Shown one piece after another: positions 1-8,429 of a DNA stretch of 64,000 nt. The notes below the pieces were generated by a model. It made no database searches. It saw only the letters and a program-made list of their open reading frames with translations, and was not told the origin of the DNA. The position numbers and the translations under genes were made by a program. The DNA is from Epilithonimonas bovis DSM 19482 (GTDB taxonomy: Bacteria > Bacteroidota > Bacteroidia > Flavobacteriales > Weeksellaceae): NCBI RefSeq assembly GCF_900108115.1, contig NZ_FTPU01000004.1:62001-126000 (forward strand). The letters run 5' to 3'. How positions within the stretch are numbered: position 1 is the stretch's first letter; every line of letters begins with the position of its first letter.

Positions 1-328
1 CTGTAGCGGCGTCCAGAGAGGCGATGGCCATCTTTGTAGATTCTTCTGTGGGGATACCAAATTCAATATTACTGTTTTCCTTGGTAAGGTTTACCATATT
101 GATTTTTCCTGATTGCGCTTCTGTTGCAGTATTGATATAATTGAAATTCGTCTGCAGCTTAAAAACATTTTTCTGATAGGTGAAAAGTTTGCCGGAACCA
201 AATATTACAGGTGTGAAAAACTCGGTTATGCTTTTGTCTTTCAGAGATTTTAAAATGATCTCCGGCCCGATCCCGTTGAAGTCACCGATAGAAATTCCTA
301 CTCTGATTTTATGATGTTTGGAGCTCAT
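1..328 (-). CDS. pdxA: 4-hydroxythreonine-4-phosphate dehydrogenase PdxA (N-terminal part)
   Basis: Partial gene: the ATG is at 328 and the rest runs off the left edge, so about 109 N-terminal residues are visible. The start reads MSSKHHKIRVGISIGDFNG, followed by IGPEIILKSL. This is the glycine-rich N-terminus typical of PdxA, the NAD-dependent enzyme that oxidises 4-phosphohydroxythreonine in the DXP-dependent branch of pyridoxal phosphate synthesis. The catalytic metal-binding histidines lie outside the window. It is divergent from ribE, with about 256 bp between them that contain a hairpin repeat. Family call from the N-terminal motif and reading frame only. Confidence 0.85.
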   Translation of the reverse strand, partial: MSSKHHKIRVGISIGDFNGIGPEIILKSLKDKSITEFFTPVIFGSGKLFTYQKNVFKLQTNFNYINTATEAQSGKINMVNLTKENSNIEFGIPTEESTKMAIASLDAAT

Positions 329-471
329 TTGTTTATCTTTGAAGATTAAAAGAATTTTACAAATTTACAATTTTTTGGGATAGGAGTAAAGTAACTTATG
401 ATAACTGTCTGTGATCAGCTAATAAGATCTTGGATTGGATCAATAAAAGCTGTAATTATGACAAAGCTCAT

Positions 472-559
472 AGCCCCGATAGAAGCGGCATCCTTTTTCT
501 GCGGCGGCTTGTAAAGGTGCGGGCGAAAAAGATACAGCGGATAGCGGGATTAAGCTCCT
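472..559 (+). repeat. Dispersed hairpin repeat, family alpha, copy 1
   Basis: Conserved left end (AGCCCCGATAGAAGCGGCAT then CCTTTTT), a variable GC-rich centre and a conserved right end (AAAAAGATA, AGCGGA, GGGATTAAGCTCC). The T-run and A-run can pair, giving a hairpin with a variable loop. The same ends recur near 4620, 18248 and 19021, two of them in the opposite orientation. It ends 25 bp upstream of ribE and is not coding. Confidence 0.65.
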
Positions 560-584
560 AAAAAATTTAGAAATATTAGAAAAC

Positions 585-1199
585 ATGTTTACAGGAATTA
601 TAGAAGCGACAGGAAAAGTCGAAAAAATCGAAAAAAAAGAAGGAAATATTGATTTTACGGTGAGTTGCCCTTTTACACAGGAACTGAAAATAGACCAAAG
701 CTTGGCGCACAACGGTTGTTGCCTGACCGTGGTAGAAGTAAACAGTGATTCTTATAAAGTGACTGCCATCAATGAGACGCTGGAAAAAACCAACCTTAAT
801 TACTGGAATGTAGGTACTGAGGTAAATTTGGAACGCTGTTTGAGGTTTGAAGGCAGGCTAGATGGTCATATTGTGCAGGGGCATGTGGATAAAACGGGAA
901 TCGTAAAAAGTATAGAAGACCAAAACGGCAGTTATTTTATTACGGTTTCTTACGAAGAGTCGGCTGATTATACAACGGTACCGCAAGGCTCGATTACGGT
1001 GAACGGGACAAGTCTTACCGTGGCAGAGAGCGGGAACAACCAGTTCTCTGTAGCGATAATACCTTACACTTGGGAGTTTACGAATATGAAATATTTAAAA
1101 CCGGGCGATGTGGTAAATCTTGAATTTGACATCATCGGAAAATATGTTGCAAAACTTTTAAAATCACCAATGGCTAATTTGATGCAGAAATATCAGTAA
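585..1199 (+). CDS. ribE: Riboflavin synthase, alpha subunit
   Basis: 204 residues, the usual length of the family. It catalyses dismutation of two 6,7-dimethyl-8-ribityllumazines to riboflavin and a pyrimidinedione, the last step of riboflavin synthesis in the cytosol. The two homologous barrels are visible: the first starts with MFTGI and has NGCCLTV at 43-49; the second starts near DGHIVQGHVD (93-102) and has NGTSLTV at 140-146. It stands apart from other rib genes here. No FMN riboswitch is seen in the 256 bp upstream. The next gene starts about 50 bp downstream. Confidence 0.95.
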   Translation: MFTGIIEATGKVEKIEKKEGNIDFTVSCPFTQELKIDQSLAHNGCCLTVVEVNSDSYKVTAINETLEKTNLNYWNVGTEVNLERCLRFEGRLDGHIVQGHVDKTGIVKSIEDQNGSYFITVSYEESADYTTVPQGSITVNGTSLTVAESGNNQFSVAIIPYTWEFTNMKYLKPGDVVNLEFDIIGKYVAKLLKSPMANLMQKYQ

Positions 1200-1249
1200 A
1201 ATACCATTATAAGCTGCAGAATATAAAAACACATTTGAAAAAAAATATA

Positions 1250-2704
1250 ATGCCACTAAGTGAATATAAAGGGTACCGGTTAAGAAATAGAGTATTCATA
1301 GGCTTTTTAGCCATCTGCCTGCTGAGTGTTGTGACATCGGCAGTGTTGTCGTTTGTGATCTTAAGAGACAATGCTAAGAAGCAGAGCATGACGGATATGC
1401 AGAACAAATCCGAAGCGCTGATGTCATCCTTGGATTATGCGCTAAGCCATACGCAGGTGCAAACCAAAGAAATCCCGGAAGTGCTGGATAACAAAATCTA
1501 TGAGATTGCCGACATCAACAAGCACGATATTGTGATCTATGACCTGCAGGGGAATTATCTGCTGTCCAACAAAGATCCTAATCTGGTTGCGCAGAAAAAA
1601 ATCCCGGAATCTGTTATCAAAGCTATTAAGAAGAATGGCAAACGCTATGATGATAAATCATATGACAACAAGCTCAATGCGACGGTAATCTCCTCCTATA
1701 TGGTTCTCAAAAACAATATGCTGGATGATATTGCCTATGTGTACTTCCCGTATTACCACAATGAGAGCGCCTATATGGATGTCTTCAAACATTATTTTGC
1801 CTACATCATAGGCGTTAATCTCCTGATAGTGCTGTTTGGCATCTGGCTCAGCTGGATTATTTCCAATAATCTTACCGACGCAATTACCCGATTTACGTCC
1901 ATGATCAGCAAGATTAACCTTTTTGACAAAGACCTGAGGCCTATCAAATATTATAAAAATGATGAGCTTAATGCACTGGTAAAATCATACAATAAAATGA
2001 TTTCTGAGATTGCCGACCAGAGAGAACGCCTCAGTTATATAGAAAAACAGTCAGCATGGCAAGAGATGGCAAAACAGGTTGCTCATGAAGTGAAAAACCC
2101 GCTGACGCCGATGAAGCTGATGATGCAGAATTTTGAGCGCAAGTTTGATCCCAACGATCCCAACATAGGCGCCAAAGTAAAAGGCCTGAGTGAAGTTATT
2201 ATCGGGCAGATTGATGTCATTAGCCGAGTTGCCAATGCGTTTTCGGAATTTGCGCAGTTGCCTGAACGACATGACGAAGAAATTACGCTGAACAAAGAAG
2301 TGCGTAATGTTTTGAATATCTTCAGCGATGAAAATATTTTTGTGCACGCCAATCACGATGATATCAGGATGAAGATTGACAGGTCCTATCTTACGCGCAT
2401 AATCACCAACCTTGTCACTAATGCCAGCCAGGCGAGAGCCGAAGGCCGGAAATCAGTGATCAATGTGGATCTGGAAAAGATTGAAAAACGCATCAGGATT
2501 ACTGTGGAAGATAACGGCATTGGGATTCCTGCCGACCAGCTGGATAAGATTTTTGATCCTAATTTCACATCCAAGAACAGTGGGATGGGTATTGGTTTAA
2601 CGATGGTAAAGAGAATGGTAGAAGATTATAACGGGACCATCACAGTGTTGTCAACTCTGGATAAAGGCGCTATTTTTACCATTTCTATGCCCTCCAACCT
2701 CTAG
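1250..2704 (+). CDS. Membrane sensor histidine kinase (NtrY-like, orphan)
   Basis: 484 residues from the ATG at 1250; a TTG five codons upstream (1235) is also open but less likely. There is an N-terminal membrane segment, a periplasmic sensor region of about 140 residues and a second membrane segment at about 185-205 leading into a HAMP-like linker. The HisKA H-box (AHEVKNPLTP) has the phospho-acceptor His at about 279. The N-box (NLVTNAS) lies near 387-393, the G1 box DNGIGI near 421 and the G2 box GMGIGL near 448. No response regulator lies next to it, so the partner and signal are unknown. It is joined to trmN6 with no gap. Confidence 0.85.
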   Translation: MPLSEYKGYRLRNRVFIGFLAICLLSVVTSAVLSFVILRDNAKKQSMTDMQNKSEALMSSLDYALSHTQVQTKEIPEVLDNKIYEIADINKHDIVIYDLQGNYLLSNKDPNLVAQKKIPESVIKAIKKNGKRYDDKSYDNKLNATVISSYMVLKNNMLDDIAYVYFPYYHNESAYMDVFKHYFAYIIGVNLLIVLFGIWLSWIISNNLTDAITRFTSMISKINLFDKDLRPIKYYKNDELNALVKSYNKMISEIADQRERLSYIEKQSAWQEMAKQVAHEVKNPLTPMKLMMQNFERKFDPNDPNIGAKVKGLSEVIIGQIDVISRVANAFSEFAQLPERHDEEITLNKEVRNVLNIFSDENIFVHANHDDIRMKIDRSYLTRIITNLVTNASQARAEGRKSVINVDLEKIEKRIRITVEDNGIGIPADQLDKIFDPNFTSKNSGMGIGLTMVKRMVEDYNGTITVLSTLDKGAIFTISMPSNL

Positions 2705-3403
2705 ATGAAGGCTTTCCGATTTCAACAGTTTGATATAGCCCAGAGCACTGGAGTTTTTCGTGTAGGGACAGATGCAGTTTTGCTTGGGGCTTTGGCAGAA
2801 GTTGAGCAAGCCAGGCAAATTCTGGAAGTTGGAACCGGGACGGGAATCATTTCGCTTATGATGGCTCAGAGGAATCCGGATGCCACAATAACGGCTATTG
2901 ATATTAATCCCGAGGCGGCAGAATTATCTCATAATAATTTTTTAAGATCGCCTTTTTCTTGCCGGTTGATGAGTCATTGCATTGATTTTAAGCATGTCGG
3001 TACTGAAAAAAAGTTTGATTTCATTGTTTCTAATCCGCCTTATTTCGAAATTAATGCTTCGGAAAAAGATGTTTTGGCAAGGCAGCGGCTGGAGCTGGAT
3101 TTCTCCGATTTGATCCAGAAATCTTCAGAATTGCTCTCGTCAGAAGGGTTATTTTCTGTCATTATCCCTGTAAATTATAAGGAGGAATTTATCAGGATTT
3201 GTTCTCAAAGCCGGCTTTTTCTCGTCAGATCAATCCTGATTAAAGGTATTCAAACGGCAGAACCCAAACGGGTGGTGTTAGAATATTCATTCAATCCTAC
3301 AGTCGCCATAGAAGAACAGTTTGTAATCGAAAAAGCGCCAAGAGTTTATTCTGATGAATATCTTGTGCTCACCAAAGACTTTCATTTGTTCACCAAAAAA
3401 TAA
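2705..3403 (+). CDS. trmN6: tRNA1(Val) (adenine37-N6)-methyltransferase
   Basis: 232 residues. A class I SAM-dependent methyltransferase with motif I LEVGTGTGIIS at 40-50 and the adenine-N6 motif NPPY at 110-113. The N-terminal KAFRFQQFDI and the order of motifs match the TrmN6/YfiC family, which methylates A37 of tRNA1(Val). The ATG follows the stop codon of the kinase gene directly, so the two are translated from one message. A hairpin terminator follows at 3408. Family assignment is firm; the exact tRNA substrate is inferred. Confidence 0.88.
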   Translation: MKAFRFQQFDIAQSTGVFRVGTDAVLLGALAEVEQARQILEVGTGTGIISLMMAQRNPDATITAIDINPEAAELSHNNFLRSPFSCRLMSHCIDFKHVGTEKKFDFIVSNPPYFEINASEKDVLARQRLELDFSDLIQKSSELLSSEGLFSVIIPVNYKEEFIRICSQSRLFLVRSILIKGIQTAEPKRVVLEYSFNPTVAIEEQFVIEKAPRVYSDEYLVLTKDFHLFTKK

Positions 3404-3407
3404 TAAA

Positions 3408-3442
3408 AAACCCTTTCAGGAGTTCAAGCTCAGAAAGGGTTT
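3408..3442. terminator. Hairpin terminator after trmN6
   Basis: A 10-bp stem AAACCCTTTC / GAAAGGGTTT with a 15-nt loop, flanked by A and T runs. It lies 5 bp after the trmN6 stop and 47 bp from the end of the convergent ftsE gene, so it could serve both directions. Confidence 0.75.
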
Positions 3443-3488
3443 GTATCGTAGAAGGCTAAAGGATTTGAACATCCAAAAAACATTGTTT

Positions 3489-4199
3489 TTATTCAAATAA
3501 TTCAGCAGTGTCCAGGACAGAAACCTGGCCGTTTTCGCAACGGATTGCTTCGCCGGGATAATTCTGGATCATGTGGTAATCGTGGGTAGCCATCACTACC
3601 GCGCAATTATTTTCTTCAGCCAGATTTTTGAGGAGCGTCATAATATCGTTGGATGTTTCGGGATCCAGGTTTCCCGTAGGTTCATCAGCAAGGATCAGTT
3701 CCGGATGGTTGAGGAGGGCTCTTGCAATGGCGGCACGCTGCTGCTCACCACCAGAGAGCTGATGGGGCATCTTGTGCTTTTTGGTCTTCATCCCAACGCT
3801 GGCAAGGACTTCATCAATTCTGTTTTCCATTTTGATTTTATCAGTCCAGCCGGTCGCCTGCAATACAAACAGCAGGTTTTTTTCAATATTTCTGTCAGAC
3901 AGCAGTTGGAAATCCTGGAAAACAATCCCCAGTTTCCTTCTAAGGTTAGGGATGTCAGACTGTCTCAGTTTCTTTAGGTCAAACCCTGCAACCTGTCCGT
4001 TGCCGCCCTGCAAAGGCAGTTGGCCGTATAGCACTTTCAGAAGGGAACTTTTCCCTGAGCCGGTTTTCCCGATAAGGTAACAGAATTTACCTTTTTTGAT
4101 ATGAAGGTCAACATCATTCAGTACCGTGAAATTTTTTTGAACAATTTTAGCTTTGCTCAAATCAATAATGTCGGATCCGGAATCATTTCTGTGTGGCAT
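3489..4199 (-). CDS. ftsE: FtsE-type cell division ABC transporter ATP-binding protein
   Basis: 236 residues, a single ABC ATPase domain. Walker A GKTGSGKS at 44-51, Q-loop near Q95, signature LSGGEQQR at 148-155, Walker B LILADEP at 168-174 and the H-switch in MATHDYH. In other bacteria FtsE pairs with FtsX and couples the divisome to peptidoglycan hydrolases at the inner membrane. No ftsX lies next to it here. The LolD lipoprotein exporter is a related alternative, but the spacing and [16 protein letters not shown] segment favour FtsE. Confidence 0.85.
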   Translation of the reverse strand: MPHRNDSGSDIIDLSKAKIVQKNFTVLNDVDLHIKKGKFCYLIGKTGSGKSSLLKVLYGQLPLQGGNGQVAGFDLKKLRQSDIPNLRRKLGIVFQDFQLLSDRNIEKNLLFVLQATGWTDKIKMENRIDEVLASVGMKTKKHKMPHQLSGGEQQRAAIARALLNHPELILADEPTGNLDPETSNDIMTLLKNLAEENNCAVVMATHDYHMIQNYPGEAIRCENGQVSVLDTAELFE

Positions 4200-4274
4200 A
4201 ATTTTGAAAATTTGTGAAATTCAAAAATAGCAAAAACTTATTTTTCAGCTTTTACTTTTGGCAAATTTTAACAA

Positions 4275-4310
4275 CAAAAAATGTCCGGAACTGTGTCCAG
4301 ACATTTTTTT
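4275..4310 (-). terminator. Terminator of rpmH
   Basis: Imperfect stem AATGTCcGGA / TCCaGACATT with A-rich and T-rich flanks, 23 bp beyond the rpmH stop. The T run on the minus strand fits rpmH. Confidence 0.7.
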
Positions 4311-4332
4311 GTATATGATAATTAAAGAAAAA

Positions 4333-4491
4333 TTATCTCTTAGCGCGTGCTGCACTAACAGTTAAACTCTTTCTGCCTTTCGCTCTTCTAGCTGCCAACA
4401 CTCTTCTTCCGTTAGGCGTGGACATTCTTTCACGGAAACCGTGTTTGTTTCTTTTTTTTCTTTCAGATGGTTGGAATGTTCTTTTACTCAT
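4333..4491 (-). CDS. rpmH: 50S ribosomal protein L34
   Basis: 52 residues, read directly: it begins [20 protein letters not shown], continues [20 protein letters not shown] and ends [11 protein letters not shown]. The basic composition and the KRTFQPS and KHGFRxRM motifs are diagnostic of L34 of the large ribosomal subunit. The usual neighbours dnaA and rnpA are not here. The gene stands alone with its own terminator. Confidence 0.97.
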   Translation of the reverse strand: MSKRTFQPSERKKRNKHGFRERMSTPNGRRVLAARRAKGRKSLTVSAARAKR

Positions 4492-4619
4492 CACTAATAT
4501 ATTTAGTTCGTAATTATCTATTAATTTTCAGACTGCAAATATAGGGTTTTTATTTATCTCGACAAATATTTCAAAACTTTTTTGTATTAATTTTTCACTT
4601 TCTGTTGATTCCAATAATT

Positions 4620-4706
4620 AGGGCAGCTTAATCCGCCTTCCGCTATTATCTTTTTGCTCGGCATAGCCTCTCGCAAAAAGGATAACCGCTCAAGTCGGGC
4701 TGCAGC
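4620..4706 (-). repeat. Dispersed hairpin repeat, family alpha, copy 2
   Basis: On the minus strand it reads AGCCCGACTTGAGCGGTTAT, CCTTTTT, a variable centre, AAAAAGATAATAGCGGA and GGATTAAGCTGCCC, matching copy 1 in inverted orientation. It occupies the middle of the 391-bp gap between rpmH and waaA; otherwise that gap holds only AT-rich sequence and the waaA promoter. Confidence 0.65.
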
Positions 4707-4860
4707 TTTGGTATCCAAACAATGTGAGGTTTAAAATAGTATTCCGGCAGATTATTATAAAGGTCATCTGGCCTTAGGTGACAATCTTTGTATTTAAGCA
4801 TAAGTCAGGGTTTCCTTTTGTGTCAAAAGTCTTTTCTCTTTTATCTATTCTCTTAAAGCC

Positions 4861-4868
4861 TATCTTTG
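4861..4868 (+). promoter_or_regulatory. Candidate -7 box for waaA
   Basis: TATCTTTG is a full match to the flavobacterial -7 consensus TAnnTTTG and lies 15 bp before the waaA ATG. No clear TTTG is found at the right distance upstream, so only half of the promoter is supported. Confidence 0.45.
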
Positions 4869-4882
4869 CATTAGAAAAATAA

Positions 4883-6163
4883 ATGATGGGATTTCTATAC
4901 AATGTTTTTGTTTACCTCATGATTTTTGGGATGAAGCTTTTTTCGTTCTTTGATCCCAAAACAAAAAAAGGCCTCGAAGGCAGAAAGCAATCTTTGAAAA
5001 TCGTGAGAAATGCATTTACGCCGCAAGATAAAGTCTTGTGGATGCATGCAGCTAGCCTGGGTGAGTATGAGCAGGGGCTTCCGGTTTTAGAAGCACTCAA
5101 AAAACACTTCCCCGAATACAAAATTTTGGTAACCTTTTTTTCGCCTTCCGGGTACGAAAATGTAAAAAAGAGAAAACAGGTAGCCGATGCGATCTGCTAT
5201 TTGCCATTTGATAAAGAAAAAGATGTCAGAGACTTTGTATCGTCCTTCGATACTGAGATTTTCTTCACTGTAAAATACGATTACTGGTATAATCTTTTGG
5301 CCGAACTCAGAAAAAAAGAGGTTAAAAGCTATGTGATTTCAGCTCTTTTTTATGAGAACCAGGCGTATTTCAAATTTTATGGAAAATGGTTTGTAAAGCA
5401 ACTTCGGGAAAATATCGATTGGTTTTTTCATCAGACAATCAAGTCTTCTGCGCTTGCCAAAAGCATCGGCCTTACCAACTCCTCTGTGTCCGGAGATACA
5501 AGGTTTGACAGGGTTAAGCAATTTTTGGAAAGAGATAATCATTTGGATTTTATAGAGGATTTCAAGGCTGGCGAAAAGCTGATTGTTTTTGGCAGCAGTT
5601 GGGAGGCTGAGGAGGATATTGTCCAGATTCTGTCAAAGAAACTGCCGGGTGTAAAATTGGCTGTTGCGCCGCATGATTTGCAAAGGGTTTCACATTTACA
5701 AAAACTGTTTCCCAATGCGATCCTTTACAGCTCATTTTCCCATACTCCCACACTTGAGCACTCCAACACTTCAGTCCTCATTATAGACAGTATCGGCAAG
5801 CTCTCCAAGTTGTATTCTTACGCAGACCTGGCCATTGTAGGCGGCGGATTTCATTCCTCAGGACTGCACAACATCCTGGAAGCTGCAGTGTATGGCGTAC
5901 CAGTCATTTTTGGAAACCAATACAGAAAAAATCCTGAAGCAGACGGACTGATAGAAGCTAACGGCGCTAAAAGTTTTGATGATTTTGTGGCAGCGTCAGC
6001 CTTTACCGAGAGATTGATAAAAGATGAAGCCGTCTTAAAAAAAATGGCTGAGAATGCCAAACAGTTCGTCATTTCTCAGCCTGATTCTACAGAGATTATT
6101 GTTAATAAACTGATATCAGAACAAAATCTATTATCAGATGATAACGATAGTAGTAATACTTAA
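4883..6163 (+). CDS. waaA: 3-deoxy-D-manno-octulosonic acid (Kdo) transferase
   Basis: 426 residues, a GT30-family enzyme that adds Kdo to lipid A precursor on the cytoplasmic face of the inner membrane. An N-terminal membrane anchor lies at about 4-22. The MHAASLGEYEQG segment (54-65) carries the family's conserved acidic site, followed by GSSWEAEE and the C-terminal GGGFHSSGLHNILEAAVYG donor-binding region. The start is MM; the second ATG is equally possible. It is a single gene, not in a lipopolysaccharide cluster. Confidence 0.93.
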   Translation: MMGFLYNVFVYLMIFGMKLFSFFDPKTKKGLEGRKQSLKIVRNAFTPQDKVLWMHAASLGEYEQGLPVLEALKKHFPEYKILVTFFSPSGYENVKKRKQVADAICYLPFDKEKDVRDFVSSFDTEIFFTVKYDYWYNLLAELRKKEVKSYVISALFYENQAYFKFYGKWFVKQLRENIDWFFHQTIKSSALAKSIGLTNSSVSGDTRFDRVKQFLERDNHLDFIEDFKAGEKLIVFGSSWEAEEDIVQILSKKLPGVKLAVAPHDLQRVSHLQKLFPNAILYSSFSHTPTLEHSNTSVLIIDSIGKLSKLYSYADLAIVGGGFHSSGLHNILEAAVYGVPVIFGNQYRKNPEADGLIEANGAKSFDDFVAASAFTERLIKDEAVLKKMAENAKQFVISQPDSTEIIVNKLISEQNLLSDDNDSSNT

Positions 6164-6204
6164 ATTTTTATGTTCGGCGATCAAAACCGAAGTTTCTCTT
6201 ACGG

Positions 6205-6591
6205 TTAAAATTTAGTCTTGGCAAAATACCAGATTAGCATGGCCCAACTAAGGATCATAAACAATCCGCCAAGTGGTGTAATAGGTCCCAAAAATTTGAG
6301 GTTAACACCCCAAACATCCTGAAAACTTAGGAAATAAATACTGACTGAAAACAAAAATGTCCCGGCAATCATCAAAATCGAAATCCATTTTTCAGAAGTT
6401 GTTTCAAATTTTAATAGATATCCGACAATGAGTAAGAAAAATGCCGCATACATCTGATATCGGACGCCGGTCTCGAAGCTTTCCAGCCGTTCTATAGATA
6501 ATATTTTTTTGAAGGCGTGCGCGCCAAAAGCGCCCAGGATTACGGAAAGCAAACCGTAGATTCCGCCAATGATTAATGTTAAGTTTTTCAT
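6205..6591 (-). CDS. DUF423 family membrane protein
   Basis: 128 residues with four hydrophobic segments, starting MKNLTLIIGGIYGLLSVILG then AFGAHAF, which is the DUF423 (YgdD-like) signature GAFGAHAF. The function is unknown in the family. Its ATG follows the stop of the 56-residue gene at 6592 directly, and the ribosome-binding AAAGGAG lies inside that upstream gene, so the two are coupled. Confidence 0.85.
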   Translation of the reverse strand: MKNLTLIIGGIYGLLSVILGAFGAHAFKKILSIERLESFETGVRYQMYAAFFLLIVGYLLKFETTSEKWISILMIAGTFLFSVSIYFLSFQDVWGVNLKFLGPITPLGGLFMILSWAMLIWYFAKTKF

Positions 6592-6762
6592 TTATAATTC
6601 TCCTTTTTGATTTAAAATAATAATTTTTCCGATCAGTGTAATAATTCCTAATAGGATGAAGAGCCAGGAAAACCTCTTGGAACTTGCAAATCCCGGATTT
6701 TTTGTCAACTTAAGAAATATTCCAAAAACCAGCATAAAAGCTGAAAGTATAATTCCGAACAT
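6592..6762 (-). CDS. Small membrane protein (56 residues) coupled to the DUF423 gene
   Basis: Open frame of 57 codons from ATG at 6762 to TAA at 6592: starts MFGIILSAFMLVFGIF and ends KIIILNQKGEL. Two hydrophobic helices at about 2-17 and 33-51 are joined by a basic loop. The stop codon abuts the DUF423 start, with AAAGGAG just before it, which favours real translation. No family was recognised. Confidence 0.6.
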   Translation of the reverse strand: MFGIILSAFMLVFGIFLKLTKNPGFASSKRFSWLFILLGIITLIGKIIILNQKGEL

Positions 6763-6818
6763 CAGTTAATTTATTTATAATGGTCGTAACTAAATTACAT
6801 ACTGAAAAATTAGTTATC

Positions 6819-6890
6819 CTCGCTGATTTTACAGATTGAGCAGATTCATAATTAAGAATCCGCAAAATCAGAAGAATCTGCGAGAATTAG
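6819..6890. repeat. Dispersed inverted repeat, family gamma, copy 1
   Basis: CTCGCTGATTTTACAGATT on the left and AATCTGCGAGAATTAG on the right form an imperfect inverted repeat. Similar words recur at 15846-15918 and 18025-18058. It fills most of the gap between the 56-residue gene and HMG-CoA reductase. Confidence 0.5.
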
Positions 6891-6953
6891 AAAATAACGA
6901 AACTTTCTATTTTTAAGTCGGTCGCAAATATGGAATTTTCGTATGGCCTCAAT

Positions 6954-8282
6954 TTATTTATTCCTCAATTTCTCCAGCTCTGCAATCACTTCGTGATGAC
7001 TTACTGTTTTATCTTTGAAGTAGGTTACAAAATGCTGTTTTTCTTCTTCCGTCGCGCCAAACTGGTTCAAGATATTAAAAAGATGCATTTTCATGTGTCC
7101 TTTTTGGATTCCCGTTGTTACCAGAGAACGAAGCGCTCCAAAATTCTGAGCCAATCCCGAAACTGCCAGAATGCTCATCAGTTCCTGCGCAGAAGGTTTC
7201 CCCAACAATGCCAATGAGAATTTTACCAATGGATGAAGATTCGTCAATCCGCCAACCACACCTACGGAGATCGGCAAATCTATCCAGAATCTGAAGATCC
7301 CGTTATCGGTTGTACAATGTGTTAATGATGCGTATTGTCCGCTTCTGGCAGCGTAAGCATGGGCGCAGGCTTCCGTCGCCCGAAAATCATTCCCAGTGGC
7401 AATAACAACTGCATCCACACCATTCATAATACCTTTGTTATGCGTCGTTGCCCTGTATGGTTCAATCTCGGCAATTGTCACCGCTTGTTTGAATTTCCAT
7501 GCAAATTCTTCATTAGAAATACCGCTGTCATCTTTCAGATCATCAATTGGGCAGGAAACTTCGGCTCTTACAATACAATCTGGTGTATAATTGGAGAGGA
7601 TATTCATCACTATCTGCAGCGATTCTTTTTCCTCCTGAGAGAAACTTTCTTCTTTGGCAACCTCATCTTTGAGTGTTTTCCCAAATTGCTCCAGGCAAGA
7701 ATTAATGAAATTGGCACCCATCGAATCTACGGTGTCAAAACTCGCTTTCAGCTGGAAATAATTTTTCAGTTCAGAAGTTTTATCAATGAGTTTGATGTCC
7801 AAAATTCCGCCACCTCTTTTTCTCATATTGGCAGTGATATCTTCGGTTGCTTCCAGCAGTTTTTTCTTCAGTTTAAAATTGAAAAAATGAAGCAGTTGAT
7901 GCGGTTCAACATTCAGGATAAAATGGGTGTGACCCAATTTTTCTGTATTAATTATTGTTGTTTTGAAACCGCCTTTATCCAGCCAGAATTTTGCAGCTTT
8001 ACTAGCGGCAGCCACAACAGAGCTCTCTTCAACAGCCATTGGAAGGGCCAGAAGTTTGCCGTCAATCAGGAAATTCGGTGCGATTCCGTAAGGCATATAA
8101 AAATTGGAAATCGTATTTTCTGAGAACTCATCATGAAGTTTTTGCAGATCGTGGTCGTTATTCCAGTATTGTTGCAAAATCTGCTCGTAGCTACGGTCAT
8201 TACTAAGATATTCCGAAATAAGCCAATCAATTTTTCTTTGTTTGGTAAGTTTTGAAAACCCTTCGACAGGTTGGTGTTGCAT
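6954..8282 (-). CDS. mvaA: Hydroxymethylglutaryl-CoA reductase, class II
   Basis: 442 residues from the ATG at 8282 (MQHQPVEGFSKLTKQRKIDW); the open frame extends 13 codons upstream but MQHQ fits the family. It interconverts HMG-CoA and mevalonate and in flavobacteria serves the mevalonate route to isoprenoids. Class II features: the catalytic Lys/Asp region (ATTHNKGIMNGVDAVVIATG), GNDFRATEA and the glycine-rich GVVGGLTNLHP. No membrane domain, as expected for class II. No other mevalonate genes are adjacent. Confidence 0.9.
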   Translation of the reverse strand: MQHQPVEGFSKLTKQRKIDWLISEYLSNDRSYEQILQQYWNNDHDLQKLHDEFSENTISNFYMPYGIAPNFLIDGKLLALPMAVEESSVVAAASKAAKFWLDKGGFKTTIINTEKLGHTHFILNVEPHQLLHFFNFKLKKKLLEATEDITANMRKRGGGILDIKLIDKTSELKNYFQLKASFDTVDSMGANFINSCLEQFGKTLKDEVAKEESFSQEEKESLQIVMNILSNYTPDCIVRAEVSCPIDDLKDDSGISNEEFAWKFKQAVTIAEIEPYRATTHNKGIMNGVDAVVIATGNDFRATEACAHAYAARSGQYASLTHCTTDNGIFRFWIDLPISVGVVGGLTNLHPLVKFSLALLGKPSAQELMSILAVSGLAQNFGALRSLVTTGIQKGHMKMHLFNILNQFGATEEEKQHFVTYFKDKTVSHHEVIAELEKLRNK

Positions 8283-8351
8283 AAGATTAAGTATAAGTTG
8301 TAAAGATATAAATTTTAACACGTTTTGTTAATAACTTTAACACAGATAAGT

Positions 8352-8383
8352 TTTGATTGATCTCATTTATGGACTTATTTTTG
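8352..8383 (+). promoter_or_regulatory. Flavobacterial promoter for the radical SAM gene
   Basis: TTTG at 8352-8355, a 20-bp spacer and TATTTTTG at 8376-8383, matching TTTG / TAnnTTTG. The expected start is about 40 bp before the ATG at 8430. Confidence 0.6.
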
Positions 8384-8429
8384 ACACTGATTTCTCACAC
8401 CATTCCATCCAGAAATTAATTCTGTAAAA

